Assembly (NCBI RefSeq): GCF_900105415.1
Contig: NZ_FNSM01000001.1
Coordinates: forward strand, 3,386,501-3,450,500
DNA length: 64,000 bases
From: Streptomyces sp. TLI_105
Lineage (GTDB): Bacteria > Actinomycetota > Actinomycetes > Streptomycetales > Streptomycetaceae
Reading direction: 5' to 3'
Both the position numbers and the translations under genes were made by a program. The notes under the pieces are model-generated. The model searched no databases. It saw nothing but the letters and a program-made list of their open reading frames with translations, and had not been told where the DNA came from. Shown one piece after another: positions 1 through 8,613 of this stretch; position 1 is the stretch's first letter; each line of letters opens with the position of its first letter.

Positions 1-374
1 TCGGCGGTGACGAAGAGCGGGGCGCCGTACGTGAAGTCACGGTCCTTGCACTCGTCGATCGAGTTCTTCGGCGGCTCGAAGCGGTGGTCGCGGAAGGTCA
101 GCGACATCGACCCGGAGAAGTCCTCGATCGGGGAGATCTCCTCGAAGATCTCCTCCAGACCGGACTTCGTGGGGACGTCCTGTCCCGACTCAAGGGCAGC
201 CTCGACGCGAGCCTTCCAGGCGGCGTTGCCGAGCAGCCAGTCAAAGCTCTCGGTCTGCAGCGCGAGGAGGTTCGGAACCTCGAGGGGCTCCTTGATCTTT
301 GCAAAGGAGATGCGCAGCGGGGCGGTGCTTGCGCCGTTGTTCGTATTGGTCGAGGCGTTGCGCGAGGCGGCCAA
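1..374 (-). CDS. rpoB: RNA polymerase beta subunit, N-terminal part (cut by window edge)
   Basis: The first 124 codons of the beta subunit of RNA polymerase are visible; the rest lies beyond position 1. The translation reads [20 protein letters not shown] and continues with [20 protein letters not shown], the characteristic N-terminus of Streptomyces RpoB (beta-lobe/protrusion start). The start is a TTG at 374-372. It is chosen because an AAGGA-like ribosome binding site lies about 8 bases upstream and the protein begins exactly where the family does. The gene follows rplL on the same strand after a 546-base gap that holds a hairpin, so expression probably depends partly on read-through from rplJL. 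Confidence 0.97.
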   Translation of the reverse strand, partial: MAASRNASTNTNNGASTAPLRISFAKIKEPLEVPNLLALQTESFDWLLGNAAWKARVEAALESGQDVPTKSGLEEIFEEISPIEDFSGSMSLTFRDHRFEPPKNSIDECKDRDFTYGAPLFVTA

Positions 375-920
375 GAGGGGGTCCTTCCGAGGGCTCGGAC
401 TCACTACGCGCGTACCGGTCCCCAGCAACACTTCACGGCAGACGTTTCCTGAGATGACCGAAAGGCCAGGTCAGACGGGGTCGGTCCACGAAGTTGATGC
501 GAAGGTATGCCCCTGGTGACGGGCAGGGGGCAGCTAACAGGCAGCGCAAAGGGTCAGTGTAGCCACTTGGCCCACTGATGTCCAGGGCGTCTTCTTCGCG
601 ACCCTCGTTGCTCTCAACTCCGCGGTACCTCGCGCCGTGCGGCGCACCTCGATACTGCCCGTTCGGTCGTCGATCCATGCCTCGGAAACGGATCGTTGTG
701 ACGACGCGTCCTGAGAATTGCGCGCTGCGTGCGGTTCGTCAAGGCCCCCCGGTGTGCGGGGCGCACGGCGAAGATCACCATACTCCGCTTCCGGCGGCCC
801 TCGGGACCCCCGCCACGCCCGTTCCGGGAACGCCGAGAGGCGACCACCCAGATGGATGATCGCCTCTCGGTGCCTCCGCGTTACACGGGGCAGGAGTCAG
901 CTCAGCGAGCCGAAACGGTC
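375..920 (-). promoter_or_regulatory. rplL-rpoB intergenic leader
   Basis: This is 546 bases with no convincing coding frame: the open frames here are short, lack good starts and read in several phases at once. Just after rplL there is a strong hairpin (833-870), and a smaller G/C hairpin lies near 744-762. The arrangement, a long untranslated stretch with a hairpin between L7/L12 and RNA polymerase beta, fits the attenuation known in bacterial rplJL-rpoBC operons. The position of any separate rpoB promoter cannot be fixed from the sequence. Confidence 0.55.
833..870 (-). terminator. Hairpin attenuator/terminator after rplL
   Basis: Perfect 11-bp inverted repeat CCGAGAGGCGA (833-843) and TCGCCTCTCGG (860-870) with a 16-base loop. 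It starts 51 bases beyond the rplL stop codon. There is no U-run, so it probably acts as a partial terminator or processing site that sets the rplL:rpoB expression ratio. Confidence 0.6.
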
Positions 921-1304
921 TTACTTGACCGTGACGGAGGCGCCGGCGGCCTTGAGGGACTCGGCAGCCTTCTCGGCGGCCTCCTTCGCGACCTTCTCGA
1001 GGACCGGCTTCGGGGTGCCGTCGACGAGGTCCTTGGCCTCCTTGAGGCCCAGGGAGGTGAGCTCGCGCACGACCTTGATGACCTGGATCTTCTTGTCGCC
1101 GGCACCCTCGAGGATGACGTCGAACTCGTCCTGCTCGGCCTCGGCCTCGGCCGGGGCACCGGCGGCGGCCGGGCCGGCAACGGCGACGGCGGCGGCGGCG
1201 GTGACGTCGAACTTCTCCTCGAAGGCCTTCACGAACTCGGAGAGCTCGATGAGGGTCATCTCCTCGAACTGGGCGAGGAGGTCGTCCTGAGAGAGCTTCG
1301 CCAT
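921..1304 (-). CDS. rplL: 50S ribosomal protein L7/L12
   Basis: 127-residue L7/L12, the multimeric acidic stalk protein of the 50S subunit that recruits translational GTPases. The N-terminal dimerisation part ([20 protein letters not shown]), the Ala/Gly-rich hinge (about 40-58) and the conserved C-terminal domain ([20 protein letters not shown], then [11 protein letters not shown]) are all present. The start MAKLSQDD at 1304 is preferred over an in-frame codon 18 bases upstream because GGAAGGA sits at the right spacing and the protein then has the usual family length. It lies downstream of rplJ with a 111-base gap, as one transcription unit. Its product binds L10 from that gene. Confidence 0.98.
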   Translation of the reverse strand: MAKLSQDDLLAQFEEMTLIELSEFVKAFEEKFDVTAAAAVAVAGPAAAGAPAEAEAEQDEFDVILEGAGDKKIQVIKVVRELTSLGLKEAKDLVDGTPKPVLEKVAKEAAEKAAESLKAAGASVTVK

Positions 1305-1415
1305 GATGGGCGATCCTTCCACTAATTCGGCAGGTGCCGATGTGTCTATAGAGGCGGGCGTAACGGCCCGCTACGACCCGCGCACTACGCGGCGCGGATC
1401 AATGCGCGAGCCGAA

Positions 1416-1946
1416 TTACTCGGCACCGCCCTGCTCGGCGAGCTTGACGCGAAGCGCCTCCGCGGTGCGGACGAACTTCGACGGCAGCGCCTGGAAGAGC
1501 GAGGCAGCCTGGGACTGCTTGCCCTTGAACGCGCCGGCCAGCTTGCTGAGCAGAACCTCGCGGGACTCGAGGTCCGCAAGCTTCTTGATGTCGTCGGCGG
1601 AGAGAGCCTTACCGTCAAGGACACCGGCCTTGATGATGAGGTTCGGGTTCTCCTTGGCGAAGTCACGCAGGGCCTTCGCCGACTCCACCGGGTCACCGGT
1701 GACGAAGGCGACCGCGGTCGGACCAGCGAAGTGCTCGTCCAGTGCGGTGATCCCGGCCTCGTTGGCCGCAATCTTGGTCAGCGTGTTCTTCACCACGGCG
1801 TACTGGGCGTTCTCACCGAGAGAGCGACGCAGCGTCTTGAGCTGCGCGACGGTGAGACCCCGGTACTCGGTCAGCACGGCGGCGTTGGAGCTCTGGAACG
1901 CGTCCTTGAGCTCGGCCACCGATGCAGCCTTGTTGGGCGTCGGCAT
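1416..1946 (-). CDS. rplJ: 50S ribosomal protein L10
   Basis: 176-residue L10, the base of the ribosomal stalk, which anchors L7/L12 dimers to 23S rRNA. The N-terminal RNA-binding domain is typical ([20 protein letters not shown] and [12 protein letters not shown]), and the C-terminal helix that binds L7/L12 follows. A GGAAGGAGG ribosome binding site precedes the ATG at 1946. In bacteria L10, or its L7/L12 complex, represses its own operon by binding the leader. The leader upstream here carries a terminator-like hairpin with a U-run, consistent with such control. Confidence 0.98.
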   Translation of the reverse strand: MPTPNKAASVAELKDAFQSSNAAVLTEYRGLTVAQLKTLRRSLGENAQYAVVKNTLTKIAANEAGITALDEHFAGPTAVAFVTGDPVESAKALRDFAKENPNLIIKAGVLDGKALSADDIKKLADLESREVLLSKLAGAFKGKQSQAASLFQALPSKFVRTAEALRVKLAEQGGAE

Positions 1947-2195
1947 AGTGCGTCAGCCTCCTTCCGGGTGATGAGGACCGCTCAGAAGGAGTCTGAACAA
2001 AACAAAACGCCCCGGCGCAGGCGCACGGGGCTGAGCTCGACCGGATGATGAAATCCGGGAACCTTCCACAGTCACCTGCGCGGGTCGTCCGTTGTCAGCG
2101 GATCCTTCGGCCACCGCACCCGGTAGGGGCACAGCAACGACCAGCGGTCTTTGGCTTCTGGGGAAGCGTACGTGATGGCCTGCGCCAGGCGCAAA
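1947..2195 (-). promoter_or_regulatory. rplJL 5' leader (candidate L10 autoregulatory leader)
   Basis: The 249 bases between the upstream lipoprotein gene and rplJ have no coding capacity. Reading toward rplJ they contain a short hairpin (2178-2190), an AAGACCGCTGG tract near 2136-2150 that resembles the L10-binding part of Gram-positive rplJ leaders as I remember it, and then a terminator-type hairpin with a U-rich tail (see the 1999-2031 entry). The layout of aptamer-like segment, terminator and ribosome binding site is that of an L10 leader. This is an inference from sequence and position; no covariance search was possible. Confidence 0.5.
1999..2031 (-). terminator. Intrinsic terminator/attenuator in the rplJ leader
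   Basis: On the minus strand GCCCCG (2031-2026) pairs with CGGGGC (2014-2009). A further GCG/CGC pairing lies inside, and the stem is followed by UUUUGUUUU (2007-1999). It ends about 52 bases before the rplJ start codon, so it can only act as a conditional terminator for rplJL. Confidence 0.65.
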
Positions 2196-3113
2196 TCAGC
2201 CCTGGGCGGGGTTCTTCCCGAAGTCCTTCATCATCTCGAAGAGGTCCACGGTGTCCTTGGCCGGCGGGGCCTGCACGGCGGACTTGGTGCCGTAGTCGGT
2301 GTAGTCGGCCCGCATCTGCATCCTGCCCTGGGCCGTGGTCATACCGACGTCCATACGGGCCGGGTAGCCGTCCTCGGTGACCCAGAGCTCGGTGTCGTAG
2401 CCCTTGAGGCCCGCCTTCTTCATGCCGGCGATGAGCTCGTCGTGGTCCTTCTCGGAGAGGAGCTTCGACGACTCGTTGGCCTTGAGCATCTGCTCGAAGG
2501 TGAGCGTGCCCTTGTAGTGCTGGGTCTCCATGCCGTTGACCTTCTCGGCACCGAGGTGCTTCAGGTCCGGGGAGTCCAGGAGCAGGGCGAGCTGCTGGGC
2601 CGGGTCCTGGTTCATGTTGTCCAGGCCGCCGGTCATCTGCTTCTGCAGCGCCTTGTCTCCGGAGGCGTCGGCCGCGGCCTTCATGTCGAGCTTCATCCAG
2701 CGCTTGCCGTCCATCTCGGCGGCCTGCTTGGCACCCATGTCCATGTACATGACCTGGTCGAGCATGATCATGTGCATCTGCTCCGGGGCACCCTGGTCGC
2801 CGGCGGAGAGCATGGAGCTCTTCATGGTGATGTCCATCACCGCCGGGGCCCAGCCCTGGACGCCGCTCATCTCGATCGTGCCGGACTCGGCGCCGAGTCC
2901 CTCCATGGTCATGGTCATCTTGACCTTGGCGGCCTTGGCGGCCGAGGTCTTCTCGTACGCGGCCTGGATGACCTTCGTGACGTCCCCGTGGCTCTGCGCC
3001 TTCGGTTCGGCGCCCCCGGCCTTCGCGTCACCGTCCTGACAGCCCGCGACCCCCGTGACGACGGCAGCGGCCGTCAGGGCGATGCCCGCGCGCTTCCATG
3101 CGGACGTGTTCAT
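2196..3113 (-). CDS. Secreted lipoprotein, LppX/LprG-like fold
   Basis: 305-residue exported lipoprotein. The start MNTSAWKRAG at 3113 is followed by a hydrophobic segment and a lipobox ending VAGC (Cys25), then a flexible charged linker. The mature part (about 35-290) is rich in Met and Lys, with alternating strands such as AKVKMTMTMEGLGAESGTIE and ARMDVGMTTAQGRMQMRADY. This is the pattern of LolA/LppX/LprG-type lipid-binding lipoproteins of actinobacteria. The ligand is unknown. The gene sits between rplA and rplJ on the same strand, a position seen in other Streptomyces, but a strong terminator after rplA separates it from the ribosomal genes. An upstream in-frame codon at 3179 is rejected because it would bury the signal peptide. 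Confidence 0.85.
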   Translation of the reverse strand: MNTSAWKRAGIALTAAAVVTGVAGCQDGDAKAGGAEPKAQSHGDVTKVIQAAYEKTSAAKAAKVKMTMTMEGLGAESGTIEMSGVQGWAPAVMDITMKSSMLSAGDQGAPEQMHMIMLDQVMYMDMGAKQAAEMDGKRWMKLDMKAAADASGDKALQKQMTGGLDNMNQDPAQQLALLLDSPDLKHLGAEKVNGMETQHYKGTLTFEQMLKANESSKLLSEKDHDELIAGMKKAGLKGYDTELWVTEDGYPARMDVGMTTAQGRMQMRADYTDYGTKSAVQAPPAKDTVDLFEMMKDFGKNPAQG

Positions 3114-3166
3114 GAGTCCCCACCCCTTGGTCAATGACTTTGCGGTCCCTCGAACCGTAACAAGAA

Positions 3167-3202
3167 GCCGGCCCCGCACCTCCGGAGAGGTGCGGGGCCG
3201 GC
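3167..3202 (-). terminator. Strong terminator after rplK-rplA
   Basis: Perfect 15-bp inverted repeat (3167-3181 and 3188-3202) with a 6-base loop, followed on the minus strand by UUCUUGUU. It ends the rplKA unit and insulates the lipoprotein gene. Confidence 0.85.
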
Positions 3203-3228
3203 TTGACCACTCAGTGAACCGGTGAGGT

Positions 3229-3957
3229 TCAGACCGCGGCCGGGTCCTCCTCGACGAGGAGGTTGCGGGTGCGGTTGGCGTCCAGCGGGATGCCGGGGCC
3301 CATCGTCGTGGTGATGGTCGCCTTCTTGATGTAGCGACCCTTCGCGGCGGACGGCTTCAGACGGAGGATCTCCTCCAGGGCCGCGGCGTAGTTCTCGACC
3401 AGCTTCGTCTCGTCGAAGGAGACCTTGCCGATGATGAAGTGCAGGTTCGAGTGCTTGTCGACGCGGAACTCGATCTTGCCGCCCTTGATGTCGTTGACAG
3501 CCTTCGCGACATCGGGGGTGACGGTGCCGACCTTGGGGTTCGGCATGAGACCACGCGGGCCGAGGACGCGGCCGAGGCGGCCGACCTTGCCCATGAGGTC
3601 CGGGGTGGCCACCACGGCGTCGAACTCGTTCAGGCGGTTGCCCTTGGAGATCTCGTCGATGAGCTCGTCGGAGCCGACGATGTCGGCGCCCGCGGCGATC
3701 GCGGCCTCGGCACGGTCACCGGTCGCGAAGACCAGGACCCGGGCGGTCTTGCCGGTGCCGTGCGGAAGGTTCACGGTGCCACGGACCATCTGGTCGGCCT
3801 TGCGCGGGTCGACGCCCAGGCGGAAGGCGACCTCGACGGTGCCGTCGAACTTCGTGGTGGCGGTGTCCTTGGCGAGACGGACGGCCTCGAGGGGCGCGTA
3901 GTTCCGCTCGCGGTCGACCTTGGCGTCCGCGGAGCGGAGAGCCTTGCTGCGCTTCAC
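3229..3957 (-). CDS. rplA: 50S ribosomal protein L1
   Basis: 242-residue L1, which forms the mobile L1 stalk at the E site and in many bacteria represses rplKA translation. Conserved family segments are present: [20 protein letters not shown], the [16 protein letters not shown] loop and [20 protein letters not shown]. Length and start ([17 protein letters not shown] at 3957) match the family. It follows rplK after a 104-base gap on the same strand, giving the standard L11-L1 pair, and ends 27 bases before a strong terminator. Confidence 0.98.
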   Translation of the reverse strand: MKRSKALRSADAKVDRERNYAPLEAVRLAKDTATTKFDGTVEVAFRLGVDPRKADQMVRGTVNLPHGTGKTARVLVFATGDRAEAAIAAGADIVGSDELIDEISKGNRLNEFDAVVATPDLMGKVGRLGRVLGPRGLMPNPKVGTVTPDVAKAVNDIKGGKIEFRVDKHSNLHFIIGKVSFDETKLVENYAAALEEILRLKPSAAKGRYIKKATITTTMGPGIPLDANRTRNLLVEEDPAAV

Positions 3958-4061
3958 TGCTTCTCCTGTGCAGTTACACCATGCGGCTGTCGCCGCGTGG
4001 CAGGTATGGAGTCGTGGTGCGGGCCGGCGCTGGCCCTACCACTAGGTCACGAGGGGGGTGA

Positions 4062-4496
4062 TCAGCCCTCGACCGTGATGCCCATGGAGCGGGCGGTGCC
4101 GGCGATGATCTTGGACGCGGCGTCCAGGTCATTGGCGTTGAGGTCGGGGAGCTTGACCGTGGCGATCTCGCGGACCTGGGCGGCCGTGAGCTTGGCGACC
4201 TTGGTCTTGTGCGGCTCGCCGGAGCCCTTGTCCACACCCGCGGCCTTGAGGATCAGCTTGGCGGCCGGCGGAGTCTTGGTGATGAAGGTGAAGCTGCGGT
4301 CTTCGTAGACCGTGATCTCCACCGGCACGACCATGCCACGCTGCGACTCGGTCGCGGCGTTGTAGGCCTTGCAGAACTCCATGATGTTGACGCCGTGCTG
4401 ACCCAGCGCGGGGCCGACCGGCGGGGCCGGGTTGGCCGCACCGGCGTTGATCTGGAGCTTGATAAGCCCCGTGACCTTCTTCTTCTTGGGAGGCAT
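4062..4496 (-). CDS. rplK: 50S ribosomal protein L11
   Basis: 144-residue L11 of the GTPase-associated centre, also needed for the RelA/(p)ppGpp response and the site of thiostrepton action. It begins [20 protein letters not shown] and has the Pro-rich [20 protein letters not shown] element and the C-terminal rRNA-binding domain ([20 protein letters not shown]). The start at 4496 follows a GAGAG ribosome binding site. The first gene of an rplK-rplA unit, it lies downstream of a terminator that closes secE-nusG. Its promoter must therefore lie in the 158 bases before it, where A/T-rich TATACC and TTATC tracts are visible around 4565-4582. Confidence 0.98.
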
Positions 4497-4603
4497 TGCT
4501 CTCTCCGGGTCCTAGTGAGAGTGTTCAGCCCGCCTTCCGGTCATCCGGATGCAGGCATACCGCACAACGATAACGGGTATAGTCGCGCGGCCAAAAACCG
4601 AGC

Positions 4604-4636
4604 AGGTCAGAGCGGCTACGGGAGCCACTCTGACCT
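4604..4636 (-). terminator. Terminator after secE-nusG
   Basis: 14-bp inverted repeat 4604-4617 / 4623-4636 with one G-U pair and a 5-base loop. On the minus strand it is followed a few bases later by GGUUUUUGG. It lies 19 bases past the nusG stop. Confidence 0.75.
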
Positions 4637-4654
4637 GGTCGGAAGACGCTGAGA

Positions 4655-5539
4655 TCAGTTCTTCTGGATCTGGTCGAAGCTGAGCTCGACCGGGGTCTCG
4701 CGACCGAAGATCTCGACGAGGCCCTTGACCTTCTTCGAGTCCGGGTTGATCTCGTTGATCGTGGCCTGGAGGGTCGCGAACGGGCCGTCGGTGACGGTGA
4801 CCGAGTCGCCGACCTCGAAGTCCAGGACCTGGACCTCCAGCTTGCGGGCCGGAGCCGGCTTGCCCTCGGCCTCGGCGGCCTCGCGGGCGGCCTTCTCCTC
4901 GGCCTCCGGGGCGAGCATCTTGACGATCTCGTCCAGGGTCAGCGGGTACGGGTCGTAGGCGTTGCCCACGAAGCCGGTGACGCCGGGGGTGTTGCGGACG
5001 ACGCCCCAGGACTCGTTCGTCAGGTCCATGCGGACGAGGACGTAGCCGGGAAGCTTGTTCTGCTTGACGTTCTTCCGCTCGCCGCCCTTGATCTGGACGA
5101 TCTCTTCCTCGGGGACCTCGGCCTGGTAGATGAAGTCCTCGACGTTGAGCGAGACGGCACGCTGCTCGAGGTTGGCCTTCACGCGCTTCTCGTAGCCCGC
5201 GTAGGTGTGGATGACGTACCACTCGCCGGGAAGGGTGCGGAGCTCCTCGCGGAGAGCGGCGACCGGGTCGACCGGGGCGGCCGGCTCGGCCTCCTCCTCG
5301 GCGTCCTCGGCCTCCTCCTCGGCGTCCTCGGCCTCGGCCTCGGCGTCCTCGACCTCGTCGGACTCGTCCTCGCCAGCCTCGTCCTCGTCGATCTCGTCGA
5401 CCTCGACGTCCTCGTCCGCAGCGTCCTCAGCAGCTTCGACCTCGACGTCCTCGACGTCCTCGTCGGCGGCCTCGACGATGTCCAGCTCGTCCTCGACGGA
5501 CTCGGACTCGAAGGCGTCGTTCAGGTTCGCGTCAGACAC
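4655..5539 (-). CDS. nusG: Transcription elongation/antitermination factor NusG
   Basis: 294-residue NusG, which binds RNA polymerase and couples it to Rho and the ribosome. Residues 1-87 are an almost purely acidic tail of Asp, Glu, Ala and Val (for example [18 protein letters not shown]), absent from E. coli NusG but usual in actinomycetes. The NGN domain follows at about 105-215 ([30 protein letters not shown] and [10 protein letters not shown]), and a KOW domain at about 240-294 ([19 protein letters not shown]). The start is MSDANLND at 5539, just after secE (44-base gap) on the same strand. The acidic tail is encoded by a repetitive GAG/GAC tract and may differ in length between strains. 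Confidence 0.97.
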   Translation of the reverse strand: MSDANLNDAFESESVEDELDIVEAADEDVEDVEVEAAEDAADEDVEVDEIDEDEAGEDESDEVEDAEAEAEDAEEEAEDAEEEAEPAAPVDPVAALREELRTLPGEWYVIHTYAGYEKRVKANLEQRAVSLNVEDFIYQAEVPEEEIVQIKGGERKNVKQNKLPGYVLVRMDLTNESWGVVRNTPGVTGFVGNAYDPYPLTLDEIVKMLAPEAEEKAAREAAEAEGKPAPARKLEVQVLDFEVGDSVTVTDGPFATLQATINEINPDSKKVKGLVEIFGRETPVELSFDQIQKN

Positions 5540-5583
5540 GGTGGCTGCTTCTTCCTGCGATACAGATGGGGTGGAACAAAAAG

Positions 5584-5868
5584 TCAGCCGAAGACGTACT
5601 TGACTGCTTCCTGGAAGCCATAGTCAATCACGGTGACAAGGCCGATCATGATGACGACGAAGACAATCACCACAGTGGTGTACGTCGTCAGCTGGCTGCG
5701 CGTGGGCCAGACGACCTTGCGGAGCTCTGCGATGATCTGGCGGTAGAAGAGCGCGAGACGGCCCAGGGGGCCCTTCTTTCCGCGCTTCCCGCCCTTGCGG
5801 GACTTCTTCTTCGACTCTGCGGACTCGTCGGCATCAGGCATGTCGATGGAGCCTACGGCGTCCGTCAC
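5584..5868 (-). CDS. secE: Preprotein translocase subunit SecE
   Basis: 94-residue small essential subunit of the SecYEG translocon. A polar N-terminus with a Lys/Arg-rich stretch ([15 protein letters not shown], about 19-33) precedes the conserved amphipathic helix [13 protein letters not shown] and one membrane helix ([20 protein letters not shown], about 66-85). This single-span form is the normal one outside enterobacteria. It sits between tRNA-Trp and nusG on the minus strand, the standard actinobacterial arrangement. Confidence 0.97.
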   Translation of the reverse strand: MTDAVGSIDMPDADESAESKKKSRKGGKRGKKGPLGRLALFYRQIIAELRKVVWPTRSQLTTYTTVVIVFVVIMIGLVTVIDYGFQEAVKYVFG

Positions 5869-5971
5869 GATCTCTCACCTGATTCCGGGTCGGCCGTGCC
5901 GCGCCCGGGTGGAGCCGCACGGCGGTGCAATGAAGTACGTACATGCGCACAACACCTGGCGGTGTGTGTAG

Positions 5972-6044
5972 CAGGGCCGGAGGGACTTGAACCCCCAACC
6001 GCCGGTTTTGGAGACCGGTGCTCTACCAATTGAGCTACGACCCT
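5972..6044 (-). tRNA. tRNA-Trp (anticodon CCA)
   Basis: 73-base tRNA. Acceptor stem AGGGTCG pairs with CGGCCCT (one U-G pair), discriminator G. The D-arm (AGCTCAATTGGTAGAGC), anticodon loop CTCCAAA with anticodon CCA, and T-arm (GGGGGTTCAAGTCCCTC) are intact. CCA is not encoded. It lies immediately upstream of secE. Confidence 0.97.
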
Positions 6045-6249
6045 TTGTCGGTGCCCCCAACCTACCGCATCGTGAGACGCGGTTGTTGCGGACCAACGAG
6101 CAGTGAGCATACGTGGTCATGGGCCCCTACGTCGAACAGAGAGCGCGCCGACCTGCCGTCGGACGCGCGTACGACCGGGATTGACCGTTCCTGTCCGGTC
6201 CGTGAAACCTGTGTGCCGGGCCTCGACGCGGTCTGGGACGATGACCCGT

Positions 6250-7476
6250 ATGAGCGCTGCTACCCCTCCCACCGAGCGTCGGGTCTCCGCCCGGATCGGT
6301 GCGATCTCCGAGTCCGCCACCCTCGCCGTCGACGCCAAGGCCAAGGCCCTCAAGGCCGCCGGTCGCCCGGTGATCGGTTTCGGCGCGGGTGAGCCCGACT
6401 TCCCGACGCCGGACTACATCGTCGAGGCGGCCGTCGAGGCCTGCAAGAACCCCAAGTACCACCGCTACACGCCGGCCGGCGGTCTGCCCGAGCTGAAGGC
6501 CGCGATCGCCGCCAAGACGCTGCGCGACTCCGGTTACGAGGTCGACGCCTCCCAGGTCCTGGTGACCAACGGCGGCAAGCAGGCGATCTACGAGGCCTTC
6601 GCGGCGATCCTCGACCCGGGCGACGAGGTCATCGTCCCGGCGCCGTACTGGACGACGTACCCCGAGTCGATCCGTCTCGCGGGCGGTGTCCCGGTGGAGG
6701 TCGTGGCCGACGAGACCACCGGCTACCGGGTCTCGGTGGAGCAGCTGGAGGCGGCGCGCACGGAGAAGACCAAGGTCGTCCTCTTCGTCTCCCCCTCGAA
6801 CCCGACCGGCGCGGTGTACAGCGAGGCGGAGACCGAGGCGATCGGCCGCTGGGCCGTCGAGCACGGCCTGTGGGTGCTCACCGACGAGATCTACGAGCAC
6901 CTGGTGTACGGCGACGCCACCGCCGCCTCCCTGCCGGCGGTCCTGCCGGAGCTGCGCGACAAGTGCATCGTGGTCAACGGCGTCGCCAAGACGTACGCGA
7001 TGACGGGCTGGCGCGTGGGCTGGATCATCGGCCCGAAGGACGTCGTGAAGGCCGCGACCAACCTGCAGTCGCACGCCACCTCCAACGTCTCCAACGTGGC
7101 GCAGGTCGCCGCGCTCGCCGCCGTCTCCGGCAACCTGGACGCGGTCGCGAAGATGGGCAAGGCCTTCGACCGCCGCCGCCAGACGATCGTGCGGATGCTG
7201 AACGAGATCGAGGGCGTGTACTGCCCGACGCCGGAGGGCGCGTTCTACGCGTACCCGTCGGTGAAGGGGCTGCTCGGCAAGGAGATCCGCGGCAAGCGCC
7301 CGCAGACCTCGGTCGAGCTGGCCGCCCTGATCCTGGACGAGGCCGAGGTCGCGGTCGTCCCGGGCGAGGCCTTCGGCACCCCGGGCTACCTGCGCCTGTC
7401 GTACGCGCTGGGCGACGAGGACCTGGTGGAGGGCGTGTCCCGGATCCAGAAGCTCCTCGCCGAGGCGAAGGCCTGA
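6250..7476 (+). CDS. aspC: Aspartate/aromatic aminotransferase, class I
   Basis: 408-residue PLP-dependent aminotransferase of the bacterial aspartate/prephenate aminotransferase (Ib) group, interconverting aspartate and oxaloacetate with glutamate/2-oxoglutarate. Diagnostic segments are [14 protein letters not shown] near the N-terminus, the YWTTYPE loop, [10 protein letters not shown], the TDEIYEHL aspartate that holds the PLP nitrogen, and the PLP lysine in [17 protein letters not shown]-terminal R-L-S-Y arginine binds the substrate carboxylate. Start [15 protein letters not shown] at 6250 matches family length; a second ATG nine bases upstream is possible and a frame extending to 6103 is not. 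It is the first plus-strand gene after tRNA-Trp and ends in a strong hairpin. Confidence 0.93.
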   Translation: MSAATPPTERRVSARIGAISESATLAVDAKAKALKAAGRPVIGFGAGEPDFPTPDYIVEAAVEACKNPKYHRYTPAGGLPELKAAIAAKTLRDSGYEVDASQVLVTNGGKQAIYEAFAAILDPGDEVIVPAPYWTTYPESIRLAGGVPVEVVADETTGYRVSVEQLEAARTEKTKVVLFVSPSNPTGAVYSEAETEAIGRWAVEHGLWVLTDEIYEHLVYGDATAASLPAVLPELRDKCIVVNGVAKTYAMTGWRVGWIIGPKDVVKAATNLQSHATSNVSNVAQVAALAAVSGNLDAVAKMGKAFDRRRQTIVRMLNEIEGVYCPTPEGAFYAYPSVKGLLGKEIRGKRPQTSVELAALILDEAEVAVVPGEAFGTPGYLRLSYALGDEDLVEGVSRIQKLLAEAKA

Positions 7477-7488
7477 TCGTCTTGAGGC

Positions 7489-7520
7489 ACGGGCCCCGGT
7501 TCTTCGGAACCGGGGCCCGT
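7489..7520 (+). terminator. UUCG-tetraloop terminator after aspC
   Basis: Perfect 14-bp stem (7489-7502 / 7507-7520) closed by a TTCG tetraloop and followed by TCTTGCGTTCT. It starts 12 bases past the stop codon. Confidence 0.9.
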
Positions 7521-7593
7521 TCTTGCGTTCTAGCAAGGTCCCGATCGGGGAAACGGACTGTATTCGTCCATTCGGGTGCGGCAGTATCGGCCA

Positions 7594-8613
7594 ATGGAGC
7601 ATGTACGCGATCTCACCCTGTTGCCCAAGGCCCATCTGCACCTGCACTTCACCGGTTCGATGCGGCCCACGACGCTCATCGAGCTGGCCGACAAGTACGG
7701 CGTGCGTCTCCCGGAGGCGCTGAGCAGCGGTACGCCTCCCCGGCTGCGGGCGACCGACGAGCGCGGCTGGTTCCGCTTCCAGCGGCTCTACGACATCGCC
7801 CGCTCCTGTCTGCGCCGGCCGGAGGACATCCGGCGGCTGGTGCGCGAGGCGGCGCAGGAGGACGTGCGGGACGGCTCCGGCTGGCTGGAGATCCAGGTCG
7901 ACCCCACCTCGTACGCCCCGCACCTGGGCGGCCTGATCCCGGCCCTGGAGATCATCCTGGACGCGGTCGACGGGGCCTCCCGGGAGACCGGCCTCGGAAT
8001 GCGGGTGCTCGTCGCGGCGAACCGGATGAAGCACCCCCTGGAGGCGCGGACCCTGGCCCGGCTCGCGGTGCGGTTCGCGGACCGGGGCGTGGTCGGTTTC
8101 GGGCTCTCCAACGACGAGCGGCGGGGCATGGCCCGGGACTTCGACCGGGCCTTCGCGATCGCGCGGGAGGGCGGTCTCCTCGCGGCTCCGCACGGCGGCG
8201 AGCTGACGGGCCCCTCGTCCGTACGGGACTGCCTGGACGACCTGCGGGCGGCGCGGGTCGGCCACGGGGTGCGGGCGGCGGAGGACCCGAGGCTGCTGCG
8301 GAGGCTCGCCGAGAAGGGCGTGACCTGCGAGGTCTGCCCGGCGTCGAACGTCGCGCTCGGGGTGTACGAGAAGCACGAGGACGTGCCGCTGCGGACCCTC
8401 TTCGAGGCCGGGGTGCCGATGGCGCTCGGCGCGGACGACCCGCTTCTCTTCGGCTCGCGGCTCGCGGAGCAGTACGAGATCGCCCGCCGGCACCACGGGT
8501 TCACGGACGCGGAGCTGGCGGAGCTGGCCCGGCAGTCGGTGCGGGGCTCGGCGGCGCCCGAGGACGTCCGGGCGAAGCTGCTCGCGGGGATCGACCACTG
8601 GCTCGCTAGCTGA
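7594..8613 (+). CDS. Adenosine deaminase family enzyme
   Basis: 339-residue zinc metallohydrolase of the adenosine/AMP deaminase family; it probably deaminates adenosine or a related aminopurine nucleoside. Expected metal and catalytic residues are present: HLHLHFTGS near the N-terminus (HxH zinc ligands), PHGGEL (His plus catalytic Glu), RVGHGVRA (catalytic His) and GADDPLLF (Asp pair). The start at 7594 (MEHVRDLTLLPKAH) places the HxH motif where the family has it. No strong ribosome binding site is seen, so the exact start is less sure. The last 8 bases overlap the end of the convergent tetR gene. A second, more typical add gene probably exists elsewhere in a Streptomyces genome, so substrate is open. 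Confidence 0.85.
   Translation: MEHVRDLTLLPKAHLHLHFTGSMRPTTLIELADKYGVRLPEALSSGTPPRLRATDERGWFRFQRLYDIARSCLRRPEDIRRLVREAAQEDVRDGSGWLEIQVDPTSYAPHLGGLIPALEIILDAVDGASRETGLGMRVLVAANRMKHPLEARTLARLAVRFADRGVVGFGLSNDERRGMARDFDRAFAIAREGGLLAAPHGGELTGPSSVRDCLDDLRAARVGHGVRAAEDPRLLRRLAEKGVTCEVCPASNVALGVYEKHEDVPLRTLFEAGVPMALGADDPLLFGSRLAEQYEIARRHHGFTDAELAELARQSVRGSAAPEDVRAKLLAGIDHWLAS

Noticed and set aside
7..859. Plus-strand frames in the rpoB 5' region and leader
   Set aside because: They are antisense to rpoB or lie in its leader, with Ser/Arg-rich products and no start signals.
6127..8598. An 823-codon minus-strand frame across the aminotransferase and deaminase genes
   Set aside because: It is antisense to two genes with recognised active sites, and its composition is Arg/Gly/Leu shadow sequence.
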